61,835 nucleotides of DNA, from assembly GCA_944325335.1 (NCBI GenBank), contig CALUZR010000015.1, positions 1 to 61,835 on the forward strand. Reading direction: 5' to 3'. How positions within the stretch are numbered: position 1 is the stretch's first letter; the number at the start of each line of letters is the position of its first letter. Position numbers and translations under genes: made by a program. Positions 42,868-52,363 of the stretch are shown here, piece after piece. This stretch comes from an uncultured Parabacteroides sp. (GTDB lineage Bacteria; Bacteroidota; Bacteroidia; Bacteroidales; Tannerellaceae). Under the pieces are notes generated by a model. That model ran no database searches and was not told where the DNA came from. It saw only the letters and a program-made list of their open reading frames with translations.

Positions 42868-43437
42868 TTATATTAAATGGTTTTTAGCTACATATTTCCA
42901 CAGGGCGGCAGCATGGAGCGATTGTTTTATCTCGTCTCGCTCGAGGAGTTCGACCACCTCTTCCTTTGTCAGGAAATGGACCGAAAGGTCTTCCGTCGGT
43001 TCGCGATGAGGGGCAGAGACAAGCTCCACATCCGTTGCTACAAACGTGTACGTCCAATTTGTCATCGTACTGGGGTTGGCACAAACCTTCATATATTCTT
43101 CCCATTTTCCCTTCCCATAACCCGTTTCTTCCAACAACTCACGCTGGGCAGAAGCGAGTGGGGAAGCGTCTGTAGCATCGCATACGCCTGCGCAGAGTTC
43201 ATAGCGTACCTCTTGGATGCCATGGCGATATTGCCGGATAAAAATAAACTTTCCCTCCTTTGTGATGGCGATCGTATGCACCCAATTGGGATATTCCAAG
43301 ATGTAATAATTCGGAATGCAATTCCCATTCGGAAGCTCGACCGTATCTTTCCGCGCCGTCAGCCACGCATCCCGGTATAAATATTCGGATTTCAATACCT
43401 TCCAAAGCCTTTTCGGATCTTTTATATCATTTTCCAT
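42868..43437 (-). CDS. Nudix hydrolase, ADP-ribose pyrophosphatase type (189 aa)
   Basis: The Nudix box is present as AGVCDATDASPLASAQRELL followed by EETGYG, giving REUxEExGU. The N-terminal segment VELPNGNCIPNYYILEYPNW resembles ADP-ribose/ADP-sugar pyrophosphatases. It should hydrolyse a nucleoside diphosphate sugar. The start at 43437 (MENDIKDPKRLWKVLKSEYL) is chosen; the open frame continues upstream only because it runs through the tandem array. The array lies just 5' of the gene. Confidence 0.88.
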   Translation of the reverse strand: MENDIKDPKRLWKVLKSEYLYRDAWLTARKDTVELPNGNCIPNYYILEYPNWVHTIAITKEGKFIFIRQYRHGIQEVRYELCAGVCDATDASPLASAQRELLEETGYGKGKWEEYMKVCANPSTMTNWTYTFVATDVELVSAPHREPTEDLSVHFLTKEEVVELLERDEIKQSLHAAALWKYVAKNHLI

Positions 43438-43532
43438 ATTCTGTTTTTTTATTTGCGCCGCAAGATAAGGAAAAATCCGGGAATAGGCAACAAATTCCTG
43501 CTTTCCGCCACGCCTTCTACGATTTCCCCGCG

Positions 43533-43820
43533 GTGGAATGTCGTGGAAAGTGCTTCTTTTCGCCAAGAAGCATCGCCCACGACCGTGGAAAGTGCTCCTT
43601 TTCGCCAAGAAGCATCGCCCACGACCGTGGATAGGCTTCTTTTCGCCAAGAAGCATCGCCCACGACCATGGAAAGTGCTTCTTTTCGCCAAGAAGCATCG
43701 TCCACGACCGTGGATAGTGCTCCTTTTCGTCAAGAAGCATCGCCCACGACCGTGGATAGTGCTTCTTTTCGCCAAGAAACATCGCCCACGACCGTGGATA
43801 GTGCTTCTTTTCGCCAAGAC
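43533..43820. repeat. Tandem array, seven 41-42-bp units
   Basis: CGCCAAGA (once CGTCAAGA) recurs at 43561, 43603, 43644, 43686, 43728, 43770 and 43812; five steps are 42 and one is 41. Each unit holds GCTTCTTTTCGCCAAGAAGC and CCACGACCGTGG inverted repeats. It lies between the S41 protease gene and the Nudix gene. The flanking parts of this gap (43438-43532, 43821-43900) show nothing else. Confidence 0.95.
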
Positions 43821-43901
43821 TTCTGCCCAATTGTTTTACTTCGTTCTTTTCCTTCAAAACAAAAGGAAGAAGCCGCTTTGAAAGAGGTCTTATCCAGTAA
43901 A

Positions 43902-43930
43902 AAGGCACGAAGCCATCCGACTTCGTGCCT
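43902..43930 (-). terminator. Terminator after the S41 protease gene
   Basis: On the minus strand, AGGCACGAAG and CTTCGTGCCT form a 10-bp stem followed by TTTTT, about 45 nt beyond the stop codon. Confidence 0.75.
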
Positions 43931-43974
43931 CGGGAAATTCCTTGCAAACGTTATGAATAACTATCACACTCGCT

Positions 43975-46900
43975 TTATTTCTTAGGTGCCCAATCGCGCG
44001 GCGCGGGAACGCCGGGGAGCGGTTTGCGGTGCTGAAGTTCCTGCATGACCTCCTGGATGGCCCGGTCGAGCTGCTGGTCTTCGCCGTTCCATTCCTTGAT
44101 CGGGTCGTTGTCTACCACGATATCCGGATCTACGCCATGGTTCTCAATAATCCAATTCCCGCTCTTCGCATCGAAGCTGGTGAAGAAGGGCACGCGGATG
44201 TCGGTCCCATCAATGTAGGGAAGCGGACCGCTGATGCCGACGATGCCGCCCCAGGTGCGGGTACCAATCAGTTTGCCCAGCTTCAAGGCCTTGAAACCCC
44301 AAGGGAAAAGGTCGCCATCCGAGGCGGAATATTTGTTGATGAGACAAACCTTCGGACCAACTTGTACCGCATCGGGCACCGTTCCTACGCGGTTCGAGCC
44401 GCGACGCATCGTAAGGCGGTAGGGCTCGCGGGCCAGACGTTCCAGAATCATGGGCGAGACATTTCCGCCTCCATTGGCGCGGTCGTCGATGATGAGCCCT
44501 TCCTTATCAAGTTGTGGGTAGAAGTAGCGGGCAAATTCGTTGAGGCCGTCAGGTCCCATATCCGGGATGTAGATGTAACCCACTTTGCCGCCGGTCGCCT
44601 CTTCCACCTTGCGGAGGTTGTTTTGCACCCAGTTATAATGATAGAGCGAGTACTCTTCGGCGAGCGGCGTAATTACTACCTTGTGGGCACCTTCGAGCTG
44701 CGGACGGGAGTTGAGCATCAATTCCGTGGGAACATCCGCCTTGCCGACGAGGAGTTGGTACATATTCTTGACGCTATTCGTCGGCACACCGTCGATTGCC
44801 ACAATATATTCGCCTACCTGCGCCTCGATGCCTGGCTCCGTCAGGGGCGAACGCAACTTGCGATTCCAGTTAGCTCCTTCCAAGATTTTCTCCAAGCGGA
44901 AGAAGCCGCTCTTGTCTCGCGAAATCTCTGCCCCCAAGAGGCCAGTCTGGATGCGGGCGGGACGGTCCGTTTCGCCTGGATTTACATAGGCATGGCCGCA
45001 TTCCAGCTCTCCAATCATTTCACCGATGATGTAATTCAAGTCTATCCGCGTCTTGGCGTAGGGGACAAGTGGCGCATACTTCTCCTTGATGGCTTTCCAG
45101 TCCATTCCATGCATGTTCGTCACGTAGAAACCATCCCGGAAGGCACGCCATGCCTCGTCGAAGATCTGCGCCCATTCCTGCGGATAATCCACCGTGATTT
45201 TCATCGCGTCGAGGTCGACCACCTTATCAAGCGAAGCCTTGCCCGTCGGGATATCCATGACATAGAGATTGTCGTGCTGATAGATGGCTGCCTTATGGCT
45301 TCCAGGCGTTATGACCATCATCCCATCGGCTACGGCTTCCTCACGGCGCTGCTGGAGGTCGTACACCTTCGTGCCGCCTTGCGTATAATAATAGATTCTG
45401 TCGCCATCTGCATAGAAATTCGTATAATAACCGGGTGAGACGGGGAGCTTCACAATGCGGTGGTTCAGTCCGTCCGGGTCCACACGCATGGGCTGTTCGG
45501 TAGCGGTCTCTTCGGTAGCTGCCTCTTTCTCGTTGGAAGCTGCAGACACGATAGACACCTCGGCATCCTCCTGCAAGAAGGGCGAAGGCGTCTCTTTATT
45601 CAGCAAGGCCAAATAGACGCCGTTCATCTTCGTATATACATGGTTCCACTCTGCCTGGCCATACAGAGGATTGAAATCCCGGGCAGACGAGAAGACAATG
45701 TATTTTCCATCCGCGCTAAAGGCTGGAGAAGAGGAATCGTACCATTTGTCGGTCACGGCATACTCTTTCTTCGCCGTAAGGTCATAGACGTAGACGATGG
45801 AGAAATCATTGTCGGCTATGCGGGTGTAAGTGAGCCAACGGCTATCTGGCGAGAACGAAACGTCTCGCGGTTCCCCAGCCGGGTCTTGCAGCACGACAGT
45901 CTTCTGCTTCGTGGCGATGTCTACCACTACGATCCGGTTCTGCCGGTCCGTATAGACCAGCTTCTTCGCATTGGGGCTCCATGCAAAGGTGCGAATGTAG
46001 GTATCATTCCCAGTAGTCAGCTGAATTGGGGCTTTACCCAATCCGCTTTCCTGGAGGTAAAGCTCTGTTTCGCCCGTCCGGTCGGAGATATAGGCGATAT
46101 ATTTTCCATCTGGCGACCAAGCCGCTTCGCGCTCATGGGCACCCGGCGTACGTGTCAAGTTCTTCGTCACCCCTTTCTCGACCGGGACACTGAATACCTC
46201 GCCACGCGTGGTAATGGCGACCCGTTCTCCCTCGGGCGAAACGCTGAAGGTCGTCACGTAATCTTTTCCCTCTTTAATGGCCTGGCGCGCGTAGACATTG
46301 TCTGATGCCAACGTAATGTTCACTTTTTCTGGCTCAGAGCTTCCTTCCCGCAGTTTATAGATGTAGCCGCCGTTTTCGAACACGATCCATTCCCCATGCG
46401 ACGAGGGGAACTTCACGTCGTAGTCGGTAAAGTGGGTGACTTTCTTTGTCTCCTTCGTTTGGGTATTATAGACAAAGATATTCATTGTGCGGTCGCGGTC
46501 GGAGAGGAAGTAAATCTCTTCGCCAATCCACATGGGGAAGATATCTTGGGCGTCGTTCTGTGTCGCGTTTGTCACGGTCTTCGCCTCCGGGTTGTAAATC
46601 CAGATATCGTCCGCTTGGCCTCCTTTGTAATACTTCCAAGTACGGAATTCGCGCATGACGCGATTGTAGGCCAACTGTTTCCCATCTGGAGAATAACTGC
46701 AGAAACCACCTTCGGGGAGGGGAATCGGCTCAGGTAGCCCGCCCTCTTTGTCGATAGTATAGAGTTTCCCATCAAACCCATCGCTGATACGGTTGCGGTA
46801 GATAATGCGCTGCCCATCTGGCGTCCAACCCATGACGATGTTGTTGGGGCCCATGCGGTCCGCCACGTCGTCGCGCGCGTTGGTCGCGGTATAACTTATG

Positions 46901-47196
46901 CGCAAGGGTTCGCCTCCCGTCGAAGGCATGGTAAACACTTCTGTATTCCCGTCATATTGCCCCGTAAAGGCGATAGTCTTACCATCGGGTGAGAAACGCG
47001 GAAAAATTTCATAGCCTACATACGAGGTGAGGCGCGTCGCGTCACCTCCCGTTATCGGAACCTTATATAAATCTCCTGCGAAGGAAAAGACGATTTCCTC
47101 CCCATTTGTAGCCGGAAAGCGCAAGAGCCTTCCCTCTTCCGCAGACATAGCCCACGTACAGCTGGCCAACGCTGCCAATAATAATACTTTCTTCAT
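43975..47196 (-). CDS. Tricorn-like S41 peptidase (1073 aa)
   Basis: A periplasmic tricorn-type protease: signal peptide (1-19), WD40/PD40-like propeller repeats (~25-640, with many FSPDGK and WSPDGKYIAY blades), a PDZ domain (~770-850) and an S41 catalytic domain (~860-1040). GLIIDDRANGGGN and YSASDGD mark the active site, with S959 the likely nucleophile. It should trim peptides, feeding peptide catabolism. The gene is single with its own promoter and terminator. Confidence 0.92.
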   Translation of the reverse strand: MKKVLLLAALASCTWAMSAEEGRLLRFPATNGEEIVFSFAGDLYKVPITGGDATRLTSYVGYEIFPRFSPDGKTIAFTGQYDGNTEVFTMPSTGGEPLRISYTATNARDDVADRMGPNNIVMGWTPDGQRIIYRNRISDGFDGKLYTIDKEGGLPEPIPLPEGGFCSYSPDGKQLAYNRVMREFRTWKYYKGGQADDIWIYNPEAKTVTNATQNDAQDIFPMWIGEEIYFLSDRDRTMNIFVYNTQTKETKKVTHFTDYDVKFPSSHGEWIVFENGGYIYKLREGSSEPEKVNITLASDNVYARQAIKEGKDYVTTFSVSPEGERVAITTRGEVFSVPVEKGVTKNLTRTPGAHEREAAWSPDGKYIAYISDRTGETELYLQESGLGKAPIQLTTGNDTYIRTFAWSPNAKKLVYTDRQNRIVVVDIATKQKTVVLQDPAGEPRDVSFSPDSRWLTYTRIADNDFSIVYVYDLTAKKEYAVTDKWYDSSSPAFSADGKYIVFSSARDFNPLYGQAEWNHVYTKMNGVYLALLNKETPSPFLQEDAEVSIVSAASNEKEAATEETATEQPMRVDPDGLNHRIVKLPVSPGYYTNFYADGDRIYYYTQGGTKVYDLQQRREEAVADGMMVITPGSHKAAIYQHDNLYVMDIPTGKASLDKVVDLDAMKITVDYPQEWAQIFDEAWRAFRDGFYVTNMHGMDWKAIKEKYAPLVPYAKTRIDLNYIIGEMIGELECGHAYVNPGETDRPARIQTGLLGAEISRDKSGFFRLEKILEGANWNRKLRSPLTEPGIEAQVGEYIVAIDGVPTNSVKNMYQLLVGKADVPTELMLNSRPQLEGAHKVVITPLAEEYSLYHYNWVQNNLRKVEEATGGKVGYIYIPDMGPDGLNEFARYFYPQLDKEGLIIDDRANGGGNVSPMILERLAREPYRLTMRRGSNRVGTVPDAVQVGPKVCLINKYSASDGDLFPWGFKALKLGKLIGTRTWGGIVGISGPLPYIDGTDIRVPFFTSFDAKSGNWIIENHGVDPDIVVDNDPIKEWNGEDQQLDRAIQEVMQELQHRKPLPGVPAPRDWAPKK

Positions 47197-47233
47197 GGTT
47201 GTTTCTTTCTTTTAATGCTATTAATTTTACTTG

Positions 47234-47241
47234 CAAAAATA
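47234..47241 (-). promoter_or_regulatory. -7 box of the S41 protease gene
   Basis: CAAAAATA reads TATTTTTG on the minus strand, 38 bp before the start codon. Confidence 0.5.
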
Positions 47242-47363
47242 CGAAATTTGGAACAATTTGTATTTTATGCTGCCCCATTTTATGCCATCCATCCGCAGTT
47301 TTCTATCTTATCAGATTATAGAAAGCTGCTGAGGTTTTCCTGTAGTTAAGATTGCGGAGATAG

Positions 47364-48050
47364 TTATGTTCCCAATAGCTCCCGCGCGATAGCCAAGTCC
47401 AGCGGCGTGGTAATCTTGATATTCTCCCGGTTCGACAGAACCAACGCGATGTGTTTTCCCAAAGCCTCCACAACCGAGGCATCATCCGTAAAGAGCGAGG
47501 AATAAGGAGCTTCGTAAGCGCGAAGAAGCAGACGGGCGCGGAAGACTTGGGGCGTATGGACGGCGAAGTAGCGGGAGCGATCCAGGGCTTGACTCGTCCC
47601 GTCGGGCTGCACTTCGCGCAGGGAATCGACCATAGGAAGGGCGGCAACGACGGCGCCAGATTCGGCCGCTACGTGGAAACAATCCGTAATCACCTGCTCG
47701 GAGACGAAAGGGCGCACGCCATCGTGCACGGCAATCAGGTCATCGTCGCCTAAGTTTGTGTCTTGCTTCACGACGTCGAGCGCATTCCGAACAGAGTGGA
47801 AGCGCGTCTCGCCGCCCGTAACAATACAATGCGCGGCCCGGCAACCAATCTCGCGGCACAACATACGCCAGTAGTCCTGGTGCTCGGCCGGTAAAACAAG
47901 AAGAAGACGGGCCTGGGGGTCCCACTGGGCAAACTTCTCGACCGTGTGCATAAGGATAGGCTTCCCTCCTACCGGGATGAACTGCTTCGGAAGGTCGCTT
48001 CCCATGCGCAGACCTTTCCCACCCGCTACGATGATGACATATCGGTTCAT
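47364..48050 (-). CDS. ispD: 2-C-methyl-D-erythritol 4-phosphate cytidylyltransferase (228 aa)
   Basis: Third step of the MEP isoprenoid pathway: CTP plus methylerythritol phosphate gives CDP-methylerythritol. The CTP loop is AGGKGLRMGSDLPKQF (9-24); VHDGVRPFVS and the C-terminal TTPLDLAIARELL match the family. The start codon overlaps the xseB stop by 4 bp. It is the last gene of the lrp-S8-xseA-xseB-ispD unit. Confidence 0.96.
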   Translation of the reverse strand: MNRYVIIVAGGKGLRMGSDLPKQFIPVGGKPILMHTVEKFAQWDPQARLLLVLPAEHQDYWRMLCREIGCRAAHCIVTGGETRFHSVRNALDVVKQDTNLGDDDLIAVHDGVRPFVSEQVITDCFHVAAESGAVVAALPMVDSLREVQPDGTSQALDRSRYFAVHTPQVFRARLLLRAYEAPYSSLFTDDASVVEALGKHIALVLSNRENIKITTPLDLAIARELLGT

Positions 48051-48247
48051 TCGTCCAGTTCCTCCAATACTTTTTTAACCTCCTCGTCTACTTTGTACAG
48101 CTTGTCTTTGCAGAGCTGGATGAGACGGGTAGCCTCTTTCACGTTCTCGGAGAGCACGTCGACGTCTAAATCTCCCCGTTCGATGTCGGATACGATGCGG
48201 CGCAGCTTCTCGACCGCCTCTGTGTATGATTCTGTTTTCTTTGCCAT
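48047..48247 (-). CDS. xseB: Exodeoxyribonuclease VII small subunit (66 aa)
   Basis: A short helical protein, MAKKTESYTEAVEKLRRIVS, with the ERGDLDVD motif of XseB and the usual length. It partners XseA to degrade single-stranded DNA. The start lies 10 bp after the xseA stop, and the stop overlaps ispD. Confidence 0.95.
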   Translation of the reverse strand: MAKKTESYTEAVEKLRRIVSDIERGDLDVDVLSENVKEATRLIQLCKDKLYKVDEEVKKVLEELDE

Positions 48248-48257
48248 ATATTGATTA

Positions 48258-49583
48258 TTAATCGTTTTTTAAATGAATCGTTGATTCGACCTCACCATCC
48301 GTAAAACGGGTGGTAAGCGGATTGCCAGGAAGGAGTTCCGCTTTCGACTTCACAATGTACCCTCCTTGCAGCGTCAATGTATAGCCACGTTTCAGGATAT
48401 AATCCGGCGAGGCGAGACAGACGAACTGCGCGTGGAGCTCGAGGGCGCGCATCTCTTTCGCGAGGCGACTTTCGATAGCAACCCGCATCCGTTGCCGACA
48501 AAGGTCCAGCTCGTTCCGCCGCTGCAAAAGCAACTGGGAGGCTTGGAGCGGCAGTTTGCCCGCCATCACATGCAGAGAAGAACGTTCACGCCCGATACGG
48601 TTGAGCGCTGCGGCAGGCAGGCGGGCCGCCAACGTCTGCAAGAGGCTTTTCTGGGTGGTTAGGATGCGGCGCGTGTCGGATACAAACGTTTGCTGAAGTT
48701 CGTCTACCCGTACGGCCTCGCGCTCCATGCAGGCAATAAGGAATTCAGCTACGGCGGTCGGCGTCTTGAGCCGGGTATGCGCCACGAGGTCTACAATCGT
48801 ATCATCCCGCTCATGCCCGATACCCGTCAAGATTGGCACAGGGAACTGCGCGCAGTGCGAGGCCAAAAGATAGGAATCGAAGCTATGCAGGTCAGAAGTC
48901 GCACCTCCGCCCCGGATGATGACGACGACATCGAAGAGTTCGCGGTGCTGGTCGATGCGTTCCAAGGCGGCTATGATAGACTCTTCGGTCCGGTCACCTT
49001 GCATCAACGCAGGAAAAAGGTGTGTATAGAAAGGGAAACCACCGCGGTTCTCGCGCAGCTGATGCAAGAAATCCTCATAACCTGCTGCCGTGGGCGACGT
49101 AATGATGGCAATCCTTTGCGGGAGAGGAGCGAGTAGCAACTCCTTGTTTAGGGTGAAAATTCCCTCTGCCTTCAGCTGGCGGATGATTTCTTGCCGCTTC
49201 TTCACCATGTCACCAACGGTATAAGCCGGATCGATGTCTAATACATTCAAGCTGAAACCATAGAGCTCATGAAACTCCACTTGGACCCGCACGAGAACCT
49301 TCAGCCCAGAGGTGAAGAGCTGTCCGGTCTCCATCTCGAAGTAAGGCTTCAGCATCCGGAACGTTTTGGCCCAGATAGAGCCGCGCGCCTTGGCGATGAG
49401 TTGGTTGGTAGACGAGTTCTTCTCGACAAACTCAAGATAGCAATGCCCCGAGGAGGCATTCACGCGGACGTCGCTGGTCTCGGCCCGCACCCAATAACTG
49501 TCCGCAAAGGAATCGGCAAGCACGAGGCGCACCTGCGCCAGGAGTTCCGACAACGAGCAGCTTGGCAACTTGTCATTTACCAT
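48258..49583 (-). CDS. xseA: Exodeoxyribonuclease VII large subunit (441 aa)
   Basis: An N-terminal OB-fold (SYWVRAETSDVRVNASSGHC) is followed by the catalytic core with RIAIITSPTAAGYEDF, VVIIRGGGATSDLHSFDSY and PILTGIGHERDDT. It degrades single-stranded DNA with XseB. I start at 49583 (MVNDKLPSCSLSELL), which overlaps the protease stop by 11 bp; the longer frame runs inside the protease gene. Confidence 0.95.
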   Translation of the reverse strand: MVNDKLPSCSLSELLAQVRLVLADSFADSYWVRAETSDVRVNASSGHCYLEFVEKNSSTNQLIAKARGSIWAKTFRMLKPYFEMETGQLFTSGLKVLVRVQVEFHELYGFSLNVLDIDPAYTVGDMVKKRQEIIRQLKAEGIFTLNKELLLAPLPQRIAIITSPTAAGYEDFLHQLRENRGGFPFYTHLFPALMQGDRTEESIIAALERIDQHRELFDVVVIIRGGGATSDLHSFDSYLLASHCAQFPVPILTGIGHERDDTIVDLVAHTRLKTPTAVAEFLIACMEREAVRVDELQQTFVSDTRRILTTQKSLLQTLAARLPAAALNRIGRERSSLHVMAGKLPLQASQLLLQRRNELDLCRQRMRVAIESRLAKEMRALELHAQFVCLASPDYILKRGYTLTLQGGYIVKSKAELLPGNPLTTRFTDGEVESTIHLKND

Positions 49584-50940
49584 GATGCTTAGAAGCTTTT
49601 CTGTAAGATTTGTAGATATTGGGGATGCCATAGCCCAACTCGGCGTCCGGTTGACGGAATTGGGATGCATATTGGCGCACGAGAGTTCGAATTTCCTGAG
49701 CATCGAGATGAGGCAAGGCTTGCCACAGGCAGGTTACTAAACCGGCCAGAATAGGTGCCGCAAATGAAGTACCATTGGCTGTACGAAGAGAACCGTCGCC
49801 CTCAAGCACGTAGCACCCGCTCCCCATGGCAACCACGTCGGGCTTGACGCGCCCGTCAGCAGTAAAGCCTAAGGAACTGAAGGGGCTGCGTGCGCGTTTC
49901 TCGGTAACGGAGCCGACCGTCAAGATACCCTTCGCGTCGGCCGGGACGGTGATTTTCCCCCACGCAGAGTTGCCTTCATTGCCCGCACTCGAGATGACCA
50001 ACAGGCCCTTGTCCGACGCGCAAGAGGCGACACGCGAGATGAAAGCCGTGCGGCCGTCCAGCTGGTCGGTGGTATAATCCAAGGAAGGGTCATCGAACGA
50101 GAAATAGCCCAAGGAGGAGGAGATGACATCCGCCCCGACACTATCGGCATACTCTACGGCCGCCGCCCAATAATCCTCCTCGATGGGGAACTCCGTCCGG
50201 GTCTCTTCGCACTTGAGAAGCCAATAGGACGATTCCGGCGCAGCGCCTACCAAGACGTGGGGCAGATTGGCCGCGAGGCAGGAAAAAACTTTGGTCCCGT
50301 GATCATCGCCGGCGAAGACCGTCTGACCGGGATGGACGACGTTATGCGTACCGCAGATAGATGTCTGGCTAAAAGCCTCCATCCGGTCCGCATTCAAGAA
50401 GCCGGCATCGAGGACGGCGATCGTCAAGCCTACGCCCCGGAAACCTGCCTTGTGAAGCTTATCCCCCCGCAGCAGACGGATTTGCTTTTCCGCATAACCA
50501 TGATAAGGCCGAAGCGGAGGCTCGTCGAGCGCTAACCGACTGGAGTCAGTCCGCGCAGGAGGCAAGGTGACTGTTCCCTTCCATACCCACTTGACGGAAT
50601 CCACGATAGACAATCGGAGAAGCCGTTCCACCGCAAGACTATCCGGATATTCCACGACGACCGTACGCATCCACTTGCTCCGTGCGACGATACGACCTCC
50701 CGTCAGACGCAAACTATCCAGGTAAGCTGGCGAGATAGGTAAATCTGATTCGGTAATCGCAACGCCATACTTCTCTCGACGGGCAATCGCTTTGTCCGAG
50801 AGGAACCGCTCTGGCTGATCAACGCAATAAGGATTCTCCCCCTTTCCGTCAAGATAAACACGAAAGCGAAAGCAGGATGACAAATCGCCCCACGCCGCGC
50901 TGACCAACCATAAACTTAGGAATAACAACCCGTATCTCAT
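49573..50940 (-). CDS. Secreted subtilisin-like S8 serine protease (455 aa)
   Basis: A signal peptide (1-18, LLFLSLWLVSAAWG) and an inhibitor-like N-terminal region (~25-125) precede the S8 domain. The catalytic triad is D178 (AVLDAG), H214 (GDDHGTK) and S392 (NGTSFAAP), with oxyanion N321 (SAGNEG). There is no C-terminal sorting domain. It lies between lrp and xseA with tight spacing. The physiological target is unknown. Confidence 0.92.
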   Translation of the reverse strand: MRYGLLFLSLWLVSAAWGDLSSCFRFRVYLDGKGENPYCVDQPERFLSDKAIARREKYGVAITESDLPISPAYLDSLRLTGGRIVARSKWMRTVVVEYPDSLAVERLLRLSIVDSVKWVWKGTVTLPPARTDSSRLALDEPPLRPYHGYAEKQIRLLRGDKLHKAGFRGVGLTIAVLDAGFLNADRMEAFSQTSICGTHNVVHPGQTVFAGDDHGTKVFSCLAANLPHVLVGAAPESSYWLLKCEETRTEFPIEEDYWAAAVEYADSVGADVISSSLGYFSFDDPSLDYTTDQLDGRTAFISRVASCASDKGLLVISSAGNEGNSAWGKITVPADAKGILTVGSVTEKRARSPFSSLGFTADGRVKPDVVAMGSGCYVLEGDGSLRTANGTSFAAPILAGLVTCLWQALPHLDAQEIRTLVRQYASQFRQPDAELGYGIPNIYKSYRKASKHHGK

Positions 50941-50966
50941 CTTATACCGTCCCAGCTATAAGGCTC

Positions 50967-51437
50967 TTACTCTTCAATAGGTTTATAAATAGGAATTTCC
51001 CGTTTCAAATCTTGATGAAGCGAAATCAAGGTCTCCGTCTCGACCACACCTGAAATTTCTTGGATCTTTGTATTGAGCAACTCCATCAGATGTTCATTAT
51101 CGCGGGCATAGAGCTTGAGCAACATCGTGTAAGGGCCTGTCGTGAAATGACACTCCACAATCTCCGGAATCTTCTCCAGTTCCGGCACGACGTCTTTATA
51201 CATCGAACCTCTTTCCAGCTTGACACCGATGTAGGTGCACGTATTATAACCCAATATCTTGGGATTGATGTGATAGCCGGAACCGACAATCACATTCATA
51301 TCAATCATGCGTTGCACGCGTTGGTGGATAGCCGCACGCGAAACGCCACACTCTTCCGCCACATCCTTAAACGGGATGCGGGCATTCTTTGAAATGATGT
51401 TTAGGATCTGACGATCCAGTTTGTCTATTTTTTCCAT
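50967..51437 (-). CDS. Lrp/AsnC-family regulator (156 aa)
   Basis: An N-terminal HTH (LDRQILNIISKNARIPFKDV, residues 6-25, then ECGVSRAAIHQRVQRM) is followed by the RAM ligand-binding domain ending with SLHQDLKREIPI. It probably responds to an amino acid. It is first of a unit with the S8 protease and exonuclease VII genes, 26 bp before the protease gene. Confidence 0.93.
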   Translation of the reverse strand: MEKIDKLDRQILNIISKNARIPFKDVAEECGVSRAAIHQRVQRMIDMNVIVGSGYHINPKILGYNTCTYIGVKLERGSMYKDVVPELEKIPEIVECHFTTGPYTMLLKLYARDNEHLMELLNTKIQEISGVVETETLISLHQDLKREIPIYKPIEE

Positions 51438-51477
51438 ATATCTGACTTTGATATTTGTGTTTCTCTTATTCCCGTAT

Positions 51478-51485
51478 CAAATATA
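51478..51485 (-). promoter_or_regulatory. -7 box of the lrp-type gene
   Basis: CAAATATA reads TATATTTG on the minus strand, 40 bp before the start codon. Confidence 0.6.
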
Positions 51486-51540
51486 TGGACATTTCTTGGA
51501 TTAATGAACATTTTGAAAGGAAAAAACAGCAGAAAACATG

Positions 51541-51587
51541 AAAAAGCAGGTAAATTATGCTTTACAACATAACTTTTACCTGCTTTT
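51541..51587 (-). terminator. Terminator after the FKBP gene pair
   Basis: AAAAGCAGGTAAA and TTTACCTGCTTTT form a long stem 26 bp beyond the stop codon of the FKBP gene; on the minus strand the T-rich side follows. Confidence 0.7.
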
Positions 51588-51612
51588 CGTTCCTATTTTC
51601 GCTAACGATGCG

Positions 51613-52326
51613 TTATTTCTTCGCGTCGTCTTTTACGATTTCGAGCAATTCGACTTCAAACTTCAACGTGCTGTTCGGTTTGATGTCGGCACCTGCGCCA
51701 CGGCTTCCATAAGCCAATTCAGAAGGAATCCAGAAGATGTACTTTGAGCCGACGGGCATCAACTGCAAACCTTCCGTCCAGCCTTTGATGACTTGCGTCA
51801 CGCCAAACTCAGCCGGTTCGCCCCGGTCGATCGAGCTATCAAACTTCGTGCCATCCAGCAAAGTTCCTGTATAGTGAACCTTCACGCGATCCTTCTCGGT
51901 CGGCTTCGGTCCATCACCTTCTTTAATGACTTGATATTGCAAACCGCTTTCTGTCGTAATGACACCGCTCTTGGTTTTATTTTCAGCCAAGAACTTTTCG
52001 CCCTCTTCCTTATTCTTCTGGGCTTCTTTCATCGAGGCTTCCATGAAATAGGTTTGCATGAATTGTTGCGCCTCTTGCGGAGTCATTTGGATAGAATCGC
52101 CCTTGATGGCTTGCGTGAAAGCGGCAATCAACACATCTACATTGGCTTCACCACCCGGCAAAGTCTTCAAGTTTTCGTGAAGTCCGGCACCGAAATTCAC
52201 GCCAATCGCATAGCTCACGCTATCTACATCGCTTTTCAAACTTACGTTGGTCTTCGGACCGCACGAGGTAACCGCGAATCCCATGGCTACCAATGCGGAA
52301 ACAACCCAAACATTTGCTTTTTTCAT
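51613..52326 (-). CDS. FKBP-type peptidyl-prolyl isomerase, lipoprotein (237 aa)
   Basis: The lipobox AVTSC gives lipidated C22. An FKBP_N dimerisation region (~35-130) precedes the FKBP catalytic domain (~135-232) with VKVHYTGTLLDGTKFDSS and IPSELAYGSRGAG. It is a periplasmic folding catalyst resembling FkpA. The neighbouring FKBP gene is 37 bp upstream and is a paralogue without a signal. Confidence 0.94.
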   Translation of the reverse strand: MKKANVWVVSALVAMGFAVTSCGPKTNVSLKSDVDSVSYAIGVNFGAGLHENLKTLPGGEANVDVLIAAFTQAIKGDSIQMTPQEAQQFMQTYFMEASMKEAQKNKEEGEKFLAENKTKSGVITTESGLQYQVIKEGDGPKPTEKDRVKVHYTGTLLDGTKFDSSIDRGEPAEFGVTQVIKGWTEGLQLMPVGSKYIFWIPSELAYGSRGAGADIKPNSTLKFEVELLEIVKDDAKK

Positions 52327-52363
52327 CTTTTCGTTCTTATCTATTTTAAAGAGTTATATTCGT

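Noticed and set aside
43453..43881. Repeat-encoded frames and an N-terminal extension of the Nudix protein
   Set aside because: The extension runs through the tandem array; the Nudix homology starts at MENDIKDPKR (43437).
44029..45438. A 469-codon plus-strand frame antisense to the S41 protease gene
   Set aside because: The opposite strand encodes a clear tricorn-like protease; the frame has no recognisable domain or start signal.
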